Below the pieces are notes generated by a model. That model did no database searches, was not told the DNA's origin, and was given only the letters and a program-made list of their open reading frames with translations. A program made the position numbers and the translations under genes. A stretch of 64,000 nucleotides of DNA from Sphingopyxis sp. GW247-27LB (GTDB taxonomy: Bacteria > Pseudomonadota > Alphaproteobacteria > Sphingomonadales > Sphingomonadaceae), in contig NZ_NIWD01000005.1 of the NCBI RefSeq assembly GCF_002277025.1, positions 82,974 through 146,973 on the forward strand. The letters run 5' to 3'. Positions 16,561-24,764 of this stretch are shown piece by piece. Within the stretch, counting starts at the first letter, position 1. Every line of letters begins with the position of its first letter.

Positions 16561-18503
16561 AGCGCCGGCATCCTTTCGTCCTGCTGCCGATGGCGGCATT
16601 GGTTCCCGCCATCGCGCTGGCACAATCGGTCGAGGACCGCGCGCGCACTGCGGCCGAGGCTTCGCGCGCCAAGTCCTCGACCAGCGAGGCGATCCAGGGG
16701 AATTATCTCACCCCCGGCCTCAGCGGACAGCCGATCGCAACCGTCGATCACAGCCAGAGCTTTACGCCGAGCCTCGCCTGCCAGAAATCTTCCAGCCTCC
16801 TCGAAATCCTGATCCAGCCCGGCGGCACCGGCGACATCACCACTGTCCGCATCGCCCGCGACACCGATCTCGACAGCAGCTTCGACCGCGTGTCCATCCT
16901 GCCCGTTCCGGTCTCGGGCATCTGCGCCAACGGCGTCATCTCCTGCCAGCCCGGCAGCTGGAACGCGTGCAACTATCATCGCTGGAATGTCGATGCCTCG
17001 GGTGGCCTGGGGCTCGCCGTGGTCGAGATGAGCGAGCTTGCCGGCTGTTACTGCGTCAACAACAGCTGCGGCGCGAACCTCGTGATGGCCAACCTGCCTT
17101 CGGTCCTCAAGGACCTTGGCGGCGGCGCGATCGGGGCGCTCACCAGCCACGATCCCCGCATCGGCGTCGCCGAGGCGCGCATCAACGGCCCGCTGATTCA
17201 GTATGTCGGCGCGCAATCGACCGCCTGCACCGCCTCGCCGAACCTTCCGCAAACGGCGTATCGCGGCAATCCGACCACGATCCTCGGCGATGCCGCAGCG
17301 GCCGCGGCGGGAAGCTCGCTCTTCCAGAGCCTGAAAGGATCGCCTGCCGGGATCGGCAAGGCCGAGCAAGTTCGCGCCTGCACGATCGAACGCGAGGTCA
17401 CGCTTCAGCCTCTCGCCTATGAGGATATCGTCTCGGCGACGGGCATCATCTATTCGGTCCGCGACTGCGGCGAAGGCTGCCGGCGCTTCCGCATCATCGG
17501 CGACGGCAATTGCAGCAGCTCCCCGCCGATCTTCACCGCGCGCTTCGAAGTGAGTGATCCCGCGAAGCTCCTGTCCGCGCGGATCGTCGAGATGGGCGCC
17601 GACGACTGGGTTCAGGGCCGCGTCAACGGCCGCATCGTCGGCTCCGCGGGGCCGCGCCCCTGGCTGACGACAGGCTTACCCTCGGGCGACTGCCGCACGG
17701 ACGGCGGCGCGGCGCGCAACTATACGCCTTATGATTTCACGGAGGAGCTACGGGCGACGCCAACAACCGTGTCCGCGCGAGTGCGGGGCGGTGGCGGCGG
17801 CGGTCCGCTCACGACCCAGTGGGGGCTGGTCGATGTCGAGATTCACGTTTCGGAAGCCTGCGAGCCGAGCGACCGGCTGGTCGACCGCTGCGCAGGCATT
17901 GGCGCGGATCCGAAGTGCCGCCTCGACAGCGAGAGCGTCGATGGCGTCCAGACGTTCCTGAACGGCGTTGGCACCGGGCTTCGTCCGCTCCCTAGATCGC
18001 GGCAATTCGGCACCGGCAGTTGCACGGCCACCCTCACCCGTGACTTTTTCCTGCGTCAGCGGTCCTACAGATGCGCGATCGACACCGGCGCGATCCCCGA
18101 ACCCGATCTGTCGCGCGGCGCCTATATCATCGACCATTCGACCGAGACGCTGCTCGCAGACCGGGTCCGGACGGGCGATGGCGGCAGCACCGCGTCGACG
18201 CGCGCCTTCGCGCTTCCCGATCGCGGCTCGGTTCCGGCTTGCGAGGCGGTCTGCAAAACGCGCGCGCCGAAGGCCAATACCGACGCCGCTCCCGCAGGCG
18301 TCGTCGGCGCGCAGCAGACCAGCCCGACCGGCTTCGACACCTTCTATCACGCCTGTTCGCTCGACAATGTCTGTCCTGCCGGCCCCGGAGAGACGATCGT
18401 CACGCCTTGTGGCTGCCTCGACACGTTTCCTGAGGCGGTGGTCATGATGCAGACGGTGCGGCTTGCCGGCGCCGATCTCGCTTGCACGGCGACAACACGA
18501 TGA
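16557..18503 (+). CDS. Large Cys-rich secreted transfer protein (TraN-associated)
   Basis: This 648-residue protein has a signal sequence (RRHPFVLLPMAALVPAIALAQ) and about 25 cysteines spread along the mature region (GCYCVNNSCG, RDCGEGCRRF, DRCAGIGADPKCR). It lies where F-type operons have traN and is coupled to the next gene, which carries the recognisable TraN C-terminal region. It may be the extracellular or periplasmic N-terminal portion of a split TraN, or a separate adhesin-like mating-pair protein. The GTG start is supported by the 4-base overlap with the preceding frame. Confidence 0.7.
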   Translation: MKRRHPFVLLPMAALVPAIALAQSVEDRARTAAEASRAKSSTSEAIQGNYLTPGLSGQPIATVDHSQSFTPSLACQKSSSLLEILIQPGGTGDITTVRIARDTDLDSSFDRVSILPVPVSGICANGVISCQPGSWNACNYHRWNVDASGGLGLAVVEMSELAGCYCVNNSCGANLVMANLPSVLKDLGGGAIGALTSHDPRIGVAEARINGPLIQYVGAQSTACTASPNLPQTAYRGNPTTILGDAAAAAAGSSLFQSLKGSPAGIGKAEQVRACTIEREVTLQPLAYEDIVSATGIIYSVRDCGEGCRRFRIIGDGNCSSSPPIFTARFEVSDPAKLLSARIVEMGADDWVQGRVNGRIVGSAGPRPWLTTGLPSGDCRTDGGAARNYTPYDFTEELRATPTTVSARVRGGGGGGPLTTQWGLVDVEIHVSEACEPSDRLVDRCAGIGADPKCRLDSESVDGVQTFLNGVGTGLRPLPRSRQFGTGSCTATLTRDFFLRQRSYRCAIDTGAIPEPDLSRGAYIIDHSTETLLADRVRTGDGGSTASTRAFALPDRGSVPACEAVCKTRAPKANTDAAPAGVVGAQQTSPTGFDTFYHACSLDNVCPAGPGETIVTPCGCLDTFPEAVVMMQTVRLAGADLACTATTR

Positions 18504-19609
18504 TTGGCCGCTTTCTCTTCTGGCCGTCGCGGCTCGCGCTGATCCTGTTCGGCGTCATCGCCTTCGCGCTCGCCGTCCATGCGTCGTCGGCGCGGGCGCA
18601 GCAGATTTGCGCGGTCGACCTCAATGGCAATGGCGATGCCGACGACGCGGGGGAGACCGCGAGCTGCGTCGGGATGCAAGGCGGCAGCTGGCAATGCCCA
18701 ATCGAGCGCGCCTGGTGCGCGCCCGAGCCCGGCGGAGCCTGGTCCTGTCCGCTCGGTTCGCAATATGTTTGCGAGACACCGGCAAGTGGCGGCGTGCCGA
18801 GTTGCTCGCCGAACGCCTGCATCGATACCGCAGCAAACCCGATCGAGGACGAGCCCGTCGTCGACGATCCGGGCGCGCCCGCCGACGGCGCAGTCGATGC
18901 CGATGGCAATTGCCTCGGCAATATCGAGATCTTCGGCGGCCGCGCGCTGCGCTGCCGGCCCGCGGGGCTCAAGACCAGCTTCTCGAACTGTTGCAAGGAC
19001 AAGGACAAGATCGTCAAGGACGGCATGGGTTCGTCGATCGCGTCGACGCAGACCAAGATCGCGATCGCCAAGGGCGTGTTCACCGGCGCAAGGGCCGCAT
19101 ATGCTGCCTTCCAAGCGGGCGCGACCGCGAGCCAGGCGGCGAGCGCGGGCGCCAATGCAATCATCGTCGGCATCGATCCGACGTCGATCGCGATCAGCCT
19201 CGCGGTCAACGTCATGATCGAGTTCCTGCTCTCGTCCTGCGACCAGCAGGACATGGAGACGGGCATGCTGCGCGGCTCGGGAATGTGCGTCGAGGTCGGC
19301 TCCTATTGCTCGTCGAAAATTCTCGGCGTCTGCGTCCAGAAATCGCGGAGCCATTGCTGCTTCAATACCAAGCTCGGCCGCATCATCCAGGAACAGGGCC
19401 GCCCGCAACTGAAGTCGTTCGCTGATGGCTGGGGACCCGTGAAGACGCCGAACTGCCGCGGGTTCACGCCGGAGGAATTCCAGGCGCTCGATTTCAGCCG
19501 GATGGACCTTTCCGAATATTATTCCGAGATCGAGGCCCGCGCGCAGGCCGACATCCAGTCAGACATGAAGGATCGCATCGATGCCTATATGCAGGCTATC
19601 GGCCGCTAG
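18500..19609 (+). CDS. traN: TraN, mating-pair stabilisation protein (short form)
   Basis: This 369-residue protein has a signal segment (LALILFGVIAFALAVHASSA) and 19 cysteines. The C-terminal part has TraN family hallmarks: SNCCKDKDKI, GSYCSSKILGVCVQKSRSHC and CFNTKLGRIIQEQGR. TraN is an outer-membrane protein that contacts the recipient surface. F-plasmid TraN is about 600 residues, so this is short, and the preceding 648-residue gene may carry the missing part. The ATG overlaps the upstream stop (ATGA). Confidence 0.8.
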   Translation: MIGRFLFWPSRLALILFGVIAFALAVHASSARAQQICAVDLNGNGDADDAGETASCVGMQGGSWQCPIERAWCAPEPGGAWSCPLGSQYVCETPASGGVPSCSPNACIDTAANPIEDEPVVDDPGAPADGAVDADGNCLGNIEIFGGRALRCRPAGLKTSFSNCCKDKDKIVKDGMGSSIASTQTKIAIAKGVFTGARAAYAAFQAGATASQAASAGANAIIVGIDPTSIAISLAVNVMIEFLLSSCDQQDMETGMLRGSGMCVEVGSYCSSKILGVCVQKSRSHCCFNTKLGRIIQEQGRPQLKSFADGWGPVKTPNCRGFTPEEFQALDFSRMDLSEYYSEIEARAQADIQSDMKDRIDAYMQAIGR

Positions 19610-20474
19610 GCGCCGCGCCGTGCTCGCGCTAGCGCTCGCCGGCGCGGCGGGCATCGCCGGACTTGCCGCGGCGCAGATATCGCCGGGCACCGACGACAAG
19701 CCGTCGGCGCGCGAGAAAGTCGAACGCGAGAGCGACGCGGCGATGGACCGGCTGAAGGGCACGGTGTCGCGCCGCAAGGCCGAGCAGCAAAACGGCCCAT
19801 CCGACCTGCCCCAGCCGAGCGAGGCCGAGCGCCGACGCGCCTTCGAGGCGATGCGCGGCCGCGCCAAGTCGTCGGCGATGGAAGCCCGCGCGCGCGATGC
19901 GCTCGATACCGGCAGGGACCGCTTCGCGGCCGAGCGCGAGGCGATGGCGAAGCGGCTCGGCCAGGCGCTCGGTCTCGAAGCGCCCGAGATCAAGGCGGTC
20001 GCCGATGCGGGACCGGCACCCGTGGCCAAAGGCTGGGTGCCGGTGCTGTTCGTCTCCTCGTCGATGCCGACCTCGACGCTGCGCACCTATGCGGCACAGC
20101 TCGAAAAGGCGCGCGGTGTCCTCGCGTTCCGTGGGATGCCCGGCGGGATGACCAAGGTCGCGCCGATGGCGAAGCTCACCGCCGAGATCCTTCGCTTCGA
20201 TCCCGGCTGCGAGGGGCCAGCGTGCGTAATGCGCGACGTGCAGGTGATCGTCGACCCCCTCGTCTTCCGCCAGCACGGCGCCACCCGCGTTCCCGCGCTC
20301 GCCATGATCCCCGGCGATCCGGCGCTCCCCTATTGCGAACGCGAGGAAGAAAGCCCGCGCGCGGCGCACGTTGCCTATGGCGATGCAGCCCTTTCCGGTT
20401 TGCTCGAAGAAATTGCCCGCCTCGGCGGAAAGGAGGAGGTGCGCGATGCTCAGTCTCGCCTGGAAGGCCGGTAA
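19581..20474 (+). CDS. trbC: TrbC, F-type pilin assembly protein
   Basis: This 297-residue secreted protein has a hydrophobic N-terminus (AVLALALAGAAGIAGLAAAQ). A charged helical region follows (residues 40-135), then the TrbC_Ftype domain: VPVLFVSSSMPTSTLRTYAA, VLAFRGMPGG and QVIVDPLVFRQHGATRVPAL. The domain is thioredoxin-like without a CxxC. It works with TraW in pilus assembly. It overlaps traN by 29 bases and the next gene by 29 bases. Confidence 0.9.
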   Translation: MPICRLSAARRRAVLALALAGAAGIAGLAAAQISPGTDDKPSAREKVERESDAAMDRLKGTVSRRKAEQQNGPSDLPQPSEAERRRAFEAMRGRAKSSAMEARARDALDTGRDRFAAEREAMAKRLGQALGLEAPEIKAVADAGPAPVAKGWVPVLFVSSSMPTSTLRTYAAQLEKARGVLAFRGMPGGMTKVAPMAKLTAEILRFDPGCEGPACVMRDVQVIVDPLVFRQHGATRVPALAMIPGDPALPYCEREEESPRAAHVAYGDAALSGLLEEIARLGGKEEVRDAQSRLEGR

Positions 20475-21045
20475 GCATCTGGCGATCGGTTTGAAGAGAC
20501 TGCCGCGGCGCGCGGCCGTCGCGCTCGGCGGTCCTGGACTCGGCGAACCCTCACGCCCCGACCGGCTCTGGAAGGCAACGGCGATTATCGTGCCGCTTGC
20601 ACTGCTGACCTGGTGGGCGATCCCGCAAGCCATTCTCGTGATGTCGCCGTCGATCGACGCCTGGGCAGTGCGCGCGGCGCCGGGGTCGATCGCGAAGGGC
20701 GACCTCGTCCTGTTCATGCTCTCGCATCCACTCGCCGGCCCGGAGCCCGTCAAGGTGACCAAGCGCGCACTCTGCATGCCCGGCGAACGCATATCGCTGA
20801 TCGAGAAGCCCTCGGCGATGGCGCCCGACGCCATGGACGGTTATTATTATTGCGAAGGCGTCCTGCTCGGCGTCACCAAGCCCTATGGCCGGGGTGGCCA
20901 GCGGCTCGACTATTGGCGGCCCGATCACGGGCTGATTCCGCAGGGCACGGTCTATGTCGGATCGCCGCATCCGAGCGGGTTCGACAGCCGCTATTACGGC
21001 CCGGTGCCGATCGCACGCCTAACCCGCATGGAGAGGCTGCTGTGA
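20446..21045 (+). CDS. S26-family signal peptidase of transfer system (TraF/TrhF type)
   Basis: This 199-residue protein has a membrane helix at about residues 44-62 (AIIVPLALLTWWAIPQAIL). It is followed by the S26 peptidase pattern: the candidate nucleophile Ser in VMSPSIDAWAV, GDLVLFML, the Lys region VTKRALCMPGERI, and the C-terminal VYVGSPHPSGFDSRYYGPVP. Such peptidases mature pilins or other transfer proteins. The start at 20446 follows AGGAGGAGG inside the end of trbC. The TGA overlaps the next GTG start. Confidence 0.82.
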   Translation: MLSLAWKAGKHLAIGLKRLPRRAAVALGGPGLGEPSRPDRLWKATAIIVPLALLTWWAIPQAILVMSPSIDAWAVRAAPGSIAKGDLVLFMLSHPLAGPEPVKVTKRALCMPGERISLIEKPSAMAPDAMDGYYYCEGVLLGVTKPYGRGGQRLDYWRPDHGLIPQGTVYVGSPHPSGFDSRYYGPVPIARLTRMERLL

Positions 21046-21938
21046 TCCGTCCTTCCCTCCTCGCGGCGCTCGCCACGGCCATCACCGTCCCCGCCGCCGC
21101 GCAGCCGACCACAACCGCCCGCACCGCGTCCCCGGAGTCCAAACAGGGCTATTGGTGGTATCAGGCGCCGCCGCCTGCCGAAGATACGGCCGCCGAGCCT
21201 GATGCGCTGGTAAAACCGGCGATCCCGCCGATGGCGGAACTGGCAACCTGGACGCCGCCGAAGATCCGTAAGCTGATCGAGCAGCAACGCGATTATGCCG
21301 CGACCGTGCTCACTGTCGACGCGGTCGCGGACTTCTGGCGGCTGCAGGACTTCGCGCGGCGCAAGGCGCGGGCGTTCGCGGGCGTGACCCAGATCGTCTT
21401 GCTTCAGAACCCAGAACTCAACGCCAAGTCCGCAAACCCGATGGTCGGCGACGCGCGCGCGGCGATGGGCGCCGAGAAAGAGGCGGTTCGCCGCCAGTAT
21501 CTGCGCGCCCACGCCGGGCAGTTCGCGCTCGTCATGTTCTCGCGCGCGTCGTGCGGCTATTGCCGCGTGCAATGGCCGATCCTCGAACGCTTTCGAGAGG
21601 AGACCGGCTGGCAGGTCACGCAGATGGACCTCGAACGCCGCCCGGAGCTCGGCCAACGCTTCGGCGTCGAAATCACGCCGACGACAATGGTAATCCGCCG
21701 CGACAGCTCCGCAAGGATGGTGATCGCGTCGGGCGTCGAATCCTACCCCAACCTCGCGCAGACCACGTACCAGGCGGTGCGGCTGCTGCTCGGCGATATC
21801 CGGCCCGAGCAGTTTCTGACCGGCGCCGGCGAGGAGGATGGCTTCTTCGATGCGCTTGGCAACGGACCGGTCTCGGCAACCGACCCGCGCGTGCTCGGCG
21901 GCGACCTAGTGGGTGCCAGCCTGGAGCCGCGGCGATGA
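21042..21938 (+). CDS. traF: TraF, thioredoxin-fold pilus assembly protein
   Basis: This 298-residue secreted protein starts VIRPSLLAALATAITVPAAA. The N-terminal TraF segment (SKQGYWWYQAPP, then ELATWTPPKIRKLIEQQRDY) is followed by a thioredoxin domain with CGYC at residues 171-174 and the cis-Pro motif VEITPTTMVI. It assists periplasmic folding and pilus assembly. The GTG at 21042 overlaps the upstream stop (GTGA). The TGA overlaps the ATG at 21935 that opens the interrupted next gene. Confidence 0.9.
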   Translation: MIRPSLLAALATAITVPAAAQPTTTARTASPESKQGYWWYQAPPPAEDTAAEPDALVKPAIPPMAELATWTPPKIRKLIEQQRDYAATVLTVDAVADFWRLQDFARRKARAFAGVTQIVLLQNPELNAKSANPMVGDARAAMGAEKEAVRRQYLRAHAGQFALVMFSRASCGYCRVQWPILERFREETGWQVTQMDLERRPELGQRFGVEITPTTMVIRRDSSARMVIASGVESYPNLAQTTYQAVRLLLGDIRPEQFLTGAGEEDGFFDALGNGPVSATDPRVLGGDLVGASLEPRR

Positions 21939-23284
21939 CGGGGCCTATTGCAGAGCAGCGCCGCGCAAGTGGGTCAAGCTTTCGATCGATCGGGGTCGAG
22001 CGCAGGTTGCCCGTGCTTTGTCAGCAGGCCAACAGCGCCTCGATCGAAGCTCACGAAGGTCTCGCCTCCAAGCCATTGGCCGTCATGGGCGATGACTCCG
22101 TCGGCGAAATCTCCGCCTTCCTCCAGAAATGCCAGCCCGGCTTCGACAGCTTGGGCGTCCACCTTCACATTGCTCGCCGAAATCAGCTTGCGGATTGCCG
22201 CAGCGATGTCCTCTCGACTGGCCTTGTACGCGCTGAGAAATACCCAGCAGAATTCGCAAAGCGCCGGCAACGTCACCGCGACCAGCTCGGCCTCGTCGAG
22301 TTGGGCTTTGGCGATTGGGCTCTGAATCTTGTCGTCGTCCGCGATCGCACGGACAAGGATATTGGTGTCGGCGATAATCTTCACCGTTCGCCCGCCCATC
22401 CCTTTTTGATAACCTCGTTCATATCCTCGATCGAGACGGGCGGTTGGCCCTCTCGCTTGAGCATGCCGAAAACATCCGAGATCTTCCCGGTTTGGGTCAC
22501 AGGCCGGATAGCGATTCGACCGTCGGGCAATTTATCCAGACTGATCTTGTCACCAGGGTGGACGCCGAGATGCCTCAGCAATTCCTTCCGCAGCGTAATC
22601 TGTCCCTTCGTCGTGATCGTAACGGCGTTCATTCGGACTATCCTTTCATATGCACAATGTAATGCAAAACGTCATTACACACAAGGAGCGCTCAGCCGGA
22701 TCTGCCTGCACGGCCTCTCGAGCGTAACCACCATAACCCTCTTGTTCGGCGCAACGGCCAACGCGCAGGTTGTCAGCCGCGAAGACGCCGCGCGCGCCGC
22801 GATCCATGCGGTCGGCACGACTGCGGCAATGAACGAATGGCTGTCGCGTGTTCCGGTGACGCACGCCTTCCCGCCGGACTTCGCCGAGGAGCTGCGTGGG
22901 CGCGGTTCGGCCTTCGTCGTCGAAATGAGCACCGCGCCAGGCTGCCTTCCCTGCGCCGATCTCTGGGGAAAGCTCGCAAGCCTCGGAAGGCAATATGGGT
23001 GGCAGGTGCGGGCCATCCCGGCGCAGGAAGCGATGCTTCGGTCGGGCCGGCTCGGTCTGCCCTGGATCGGGCACCCGGTCGCTTGGGTGCGGCCGGTGAA
23101 CGATACGAACCGGATCATTCCGATTGCCGTCGGCACCGATCATGCGCCGAACGTCGCGCGCAACCTCTATCTCGCCGCGAAGATGCTGACGGGCGTTCGC
23201 CCCGCGGTCGGCGTCCGCGCACTCTCCAAGTTCACAGGGATCGTCGGCGCGTCGCCGCGCCCCTCACCCCGTCCGAAGCGCTGA
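21935..23284 (+). CDS. TrbB-like thioredoxin-fold protein, gene interrupted in frame by vapBC block
   Basis: From the ATG at 21935, which overlaps the traF stop (ATGA), an open frame of 449 codons runs to 23284. Only the last part is a recognisable protein: a signal-like segment (HGLSSVTTITLLFGATANAQ), then a thioredoxin-like domain with CLPC at residues 337-340 and GLPWIGHPVAWVRPVNDTN. The first roughly 252 codons are the antisense of vapC and vapB. Removing 756 bases between the A at 21938 and the A at 22694 would give ATG AGC CGG ATC TGC, a normal signal-peptide start. In its present state the signal peptide is internal, so the product is probably not exported. No other ATG or GTG precedes the domain in frame. 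Confidence 0.6.
   Translation: MTGPIAEQRRASGSSFRSIGVERRLPVLCQQANSASIEAHEGLASKPLAVMGDDSVGEISAFLQKCQPGFDSLGVHLHIARRNQLADCRSDVLSTGLVRAEKYPAEFAKRRQRHRDQLGLVELGFGDWALNLVVVRDRTDKDIGVGDNLHRSPAHPFLITSFISSIETGGWPSRLSMPKTSEIFPVWVTGRIAIRPSGNLSRLILSPGWTPRCLSNSFRSVICPFVVIVTAFIRTILSYAQCNAKRHYTQGALSRICLHGLSSVTTITLLFGATANAQVVSREDAARAAIHAVGTTAAMNEWLSRVPVTHAFPPDFAEELRGRGSAFVVEMSTAPGCLPCADLWGKLASLGRQYGWQVRAIPAQEAMLRSGRLGLPWIGHPVAWVRPVNDTNRIIPIAVGTDHAPNVARNLYLAAKMLTGVRPAVGVRALSKFTGIVGASPRPSPRPKR
21974..22384 (-). CDS. vapC: VapC-type PIN-domain toxin
   Basis: This 136-residue PIN-domain ribonuclease reads VKIIADTNILVRAIADDDK at the N-terminus (first catalytic Asp in ADTN), has LPALCEFCWVFLSAY, and the acidic GGDFADGVIAHDG and FVSFDRGAV motifs that complete the metal site. 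VapC toxins cut tRNA or rRNA when free of antitoxin. The GTG at 22384 is chosen because it overlaps the vapB stop (GTGA); an ATG five codons upstream is the alternative. It lies antisense within the transfer operon. Confidence 0.88.
   Translation of the reverse strand: MKIIADTNILVRAIADDDKIQSPIAKAQLDEAELVAVTLPALCEFCWVFLSAYKASREDIAAAIRKLISASNVKVDAQAVEAGLAFLEEGGDFADGVIAHDGQWLGGETFVSFDRGAVGLLTKHGQPALDPDRSKA
22381..22632 (-). CDS. vapB: VapB antitoxin, AbrB/SpoVT type
   Basis: This 83-residue protein starts MNAVTITTKGQITLRKELLR and continues HLGVHPGDKISLDKLPDGRI, the swapped-hairpin AbrB DNA-binding fold at residues 1-48. The C-terminal tail (GMLKREGQPPVSIEDMNEVI) would wrap around VapC. It probably neutralises VapC and represses the pair through the inverted repeat just upstream. 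Confidence 0.9.
   Translation of the reverse strand: MNAVTITTKGQITLRKELLRHLGVHPGDKISLDKLPDGRIAIRPVTQTGKISDVFGMLKREGQPPVSIEDMNEVIKKGWAGER
22658..22679 (-). promoter_or_regulatory. Candidate vapBC operator
   Basis: TGTAATG and CATTACA form a perfect 7-bp inverted repeat around 8 bases, ending 26 bases upstream of the vapB start. AbrB-type antitoxins bind such repeats to autoregulate. The spacing places it over the expected promoter. Confidence 0.65.
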
Positions 23285-23337
23285 CCATGGCGGACCGGCG
23301 CTTCTCCTCTCTCCCCCGCAAACCAAGGACGTTATCC

Positions 23338-24759
23338 ATGTCGACCGCCCGATTTCGCGCGACCGTCGGCGCGTTGAGCCTGTTCGCCGCCAGCGCCGCA
23401 GTGCCTGCCCATGCCCAAAGCTGGGCCGAGCACTGGTTCGATAATGTGACCTATACCTCCCCTGGCAGCTTCGAGGACCAGGCGCGCGGCTATGTGACCG
23501 CGGGAGGCTTCTCGGGCCGCGTCGATGTCCACAATGACTATCTGATGAGCGTGACGCTGCCGAAGGTCCGCGCGGGCTGCGGCGGCATCGACATGTTCCT
23601 GGGCGGGATGAGCTTTCTGGACCCGGATTACCTCGTCCAGAAGCTCGAGAGCATATTGCAGGCCGCGCCGGCGGTCGCGTTCCAATATCTCCTCGAAACC
23701 CTCGACGAGAAGATGGGCAACATCATCTCGAAGATGGAAGCCGCGACCAACTTCCTGAACTCGATCCAGGTCAACGATTGCCGTCTCGCGAACCGCATGG
23801 TCCAGATCGCCAAGGGCGACGACAATATGTCGGGGATCATCGAGGAGATGACCGGCTACCGCTCGATCAAGCAGGGTTATGCGAAAAGCTATCAGCAGAG
23901 CCGCGAGAAGATCGAGGCGAACAACAATAACCCGACCGAGGACCTGAAGGAAGCGCTCGCCAACTGCCCGCGCGAGGTCACCGACATTTTCCGCACCGGT
24001 TCGCTACTCGCGCACGCCGCCGCGCGCGTCGGCGCCGGCGAATGGACCAATGTGATGCGCGCACGGGTCGGCGACATTTATATGCGCTGGGATGCGACCG
24101 ACAAGGTTCCGCTCTTCTCGGCTATCCCCGCCTGCCCGCGTCAGGACACCGAGGACGTCGAGGATTTCCTGACCGGGCGCGTCCAGGCACGGTCGCTCAA
24201 CCTGCCGCCGACCGGCGCCGATTGCTCGACCGACGGGCCGGGCCGCGGCGCGCTCGTCCTCGCGCGCGAGCGGATGCAGGCGATCGCGACCAAGATCCGC
24301 ACGCGCGCCGCGCTGACCTCCGAAGAGCGTCAGTTCGTCGCCAATGTGAAGACACTCCCCATTTATCGCATGCTCGAATGGGGCGTGCGCGAGGGCGTCG
24401 AGGATTCGGTGATCGGCGATACCGATGAGCTCGTCGCGCTGACCCTCGCCTATCAGATGCTGAACGACCTCACCCGCAGCATCGATTTCGCACTGTCGAA
24501 TGCCGAGCGCGGGACCTCGGCCGCTGGCGCCGCCGACGCAGGCAATACCAATATCTGCCAGACACGCATTCTCACCAAGGGGATCGAGCAGCTGCGCGAT
24601 CTGCGTGAAGAAGTGTTGCGCCAGCGCGCACAGATGCGCCAATCCTATATGGCGTCGCTGAACCAGGCGAACCTCTCGGCCAATTATGCCGGGCTCGTCC
24701 GCCAGCGCGACCGCGACGCGCGCGACGCCGCGGGTGCTGCCGCCAACCGGAACCGCTGA
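23338..24759 (+). CDS. traH: TraH, pilus assembly protein
   Basis: This 473-residue secreted protein has a signal peptide (GALSLFAASAAVPAHA). It has the TraH family start WAEHWFDNVTYTSPGSFEDQ and the conserved GRVDVHNDYLMSVTLPKVRA, GCGGIDMFLGGMSFLDP region. The C-terminal half is largely helical. TraH is needed for pilus outgrowth with TraF and TraG. The ATG at 23338 follows AAGGACGTTATCC; the frame is open far upstream but through the previous gene. It is 5 bases before traG. Confidence 0.93.
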   Translation: MSTARFRATVGALSLFAASAAVPAHAQSWAEHWFDNVTYTSPGSFEDQARGYVTAGGFSGRVDVHNDYLMSVTLPKVRAGCGGIDMFLGGMSFLDPDYLVQKLESILQAAPAVAFQYLLETLDEKMGNIISKMEAATNFLNSIQVNDCRLANRMVQIAKGDDNMSGIIEEMTGYRSIKQGYAKSYQQSREKIEANNNNPTEDLKEALANCPREVTDIFRTGSLLAHAAARVGAGEWTNVMRARVGDIYMRWDATDKVPLFSAIPACPRQDTEDVEDFLTGRVQARSLNLPPTGADCSTDGPGRGALVLARERMQAIATKIRTRAALTSEERQFVANVKTLPIYRMLEWGVREGVEDSVIGDTDELVALTLAYQMLNDLTRSIDFALSNAERGTSAAGAADAGNTNICQTRILTKGIEQLRDLREEVLRQRAQMRQSYMASLNQANLSANYAGLVRQRDRDARDAAGAAANRNR

Positions 24760-24764
24760 CCATC

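Larger units (their letters stand above)
21939..22694 (-). other. Inserted vapBC block (756 bp, multiple of three)
   Basis: This segment carries vapC, vapB and their operator on the minus strand inside an otherwise gap-free plus-strand operon. Its left border follows the start codon of the trbB-like gene and its right border precedes codon 2 (inferred from the ATGA overlap and the signal peptide). I see no terminal repeats, and a target duplication of more than a single A is not evident. Confidence 0.55.
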
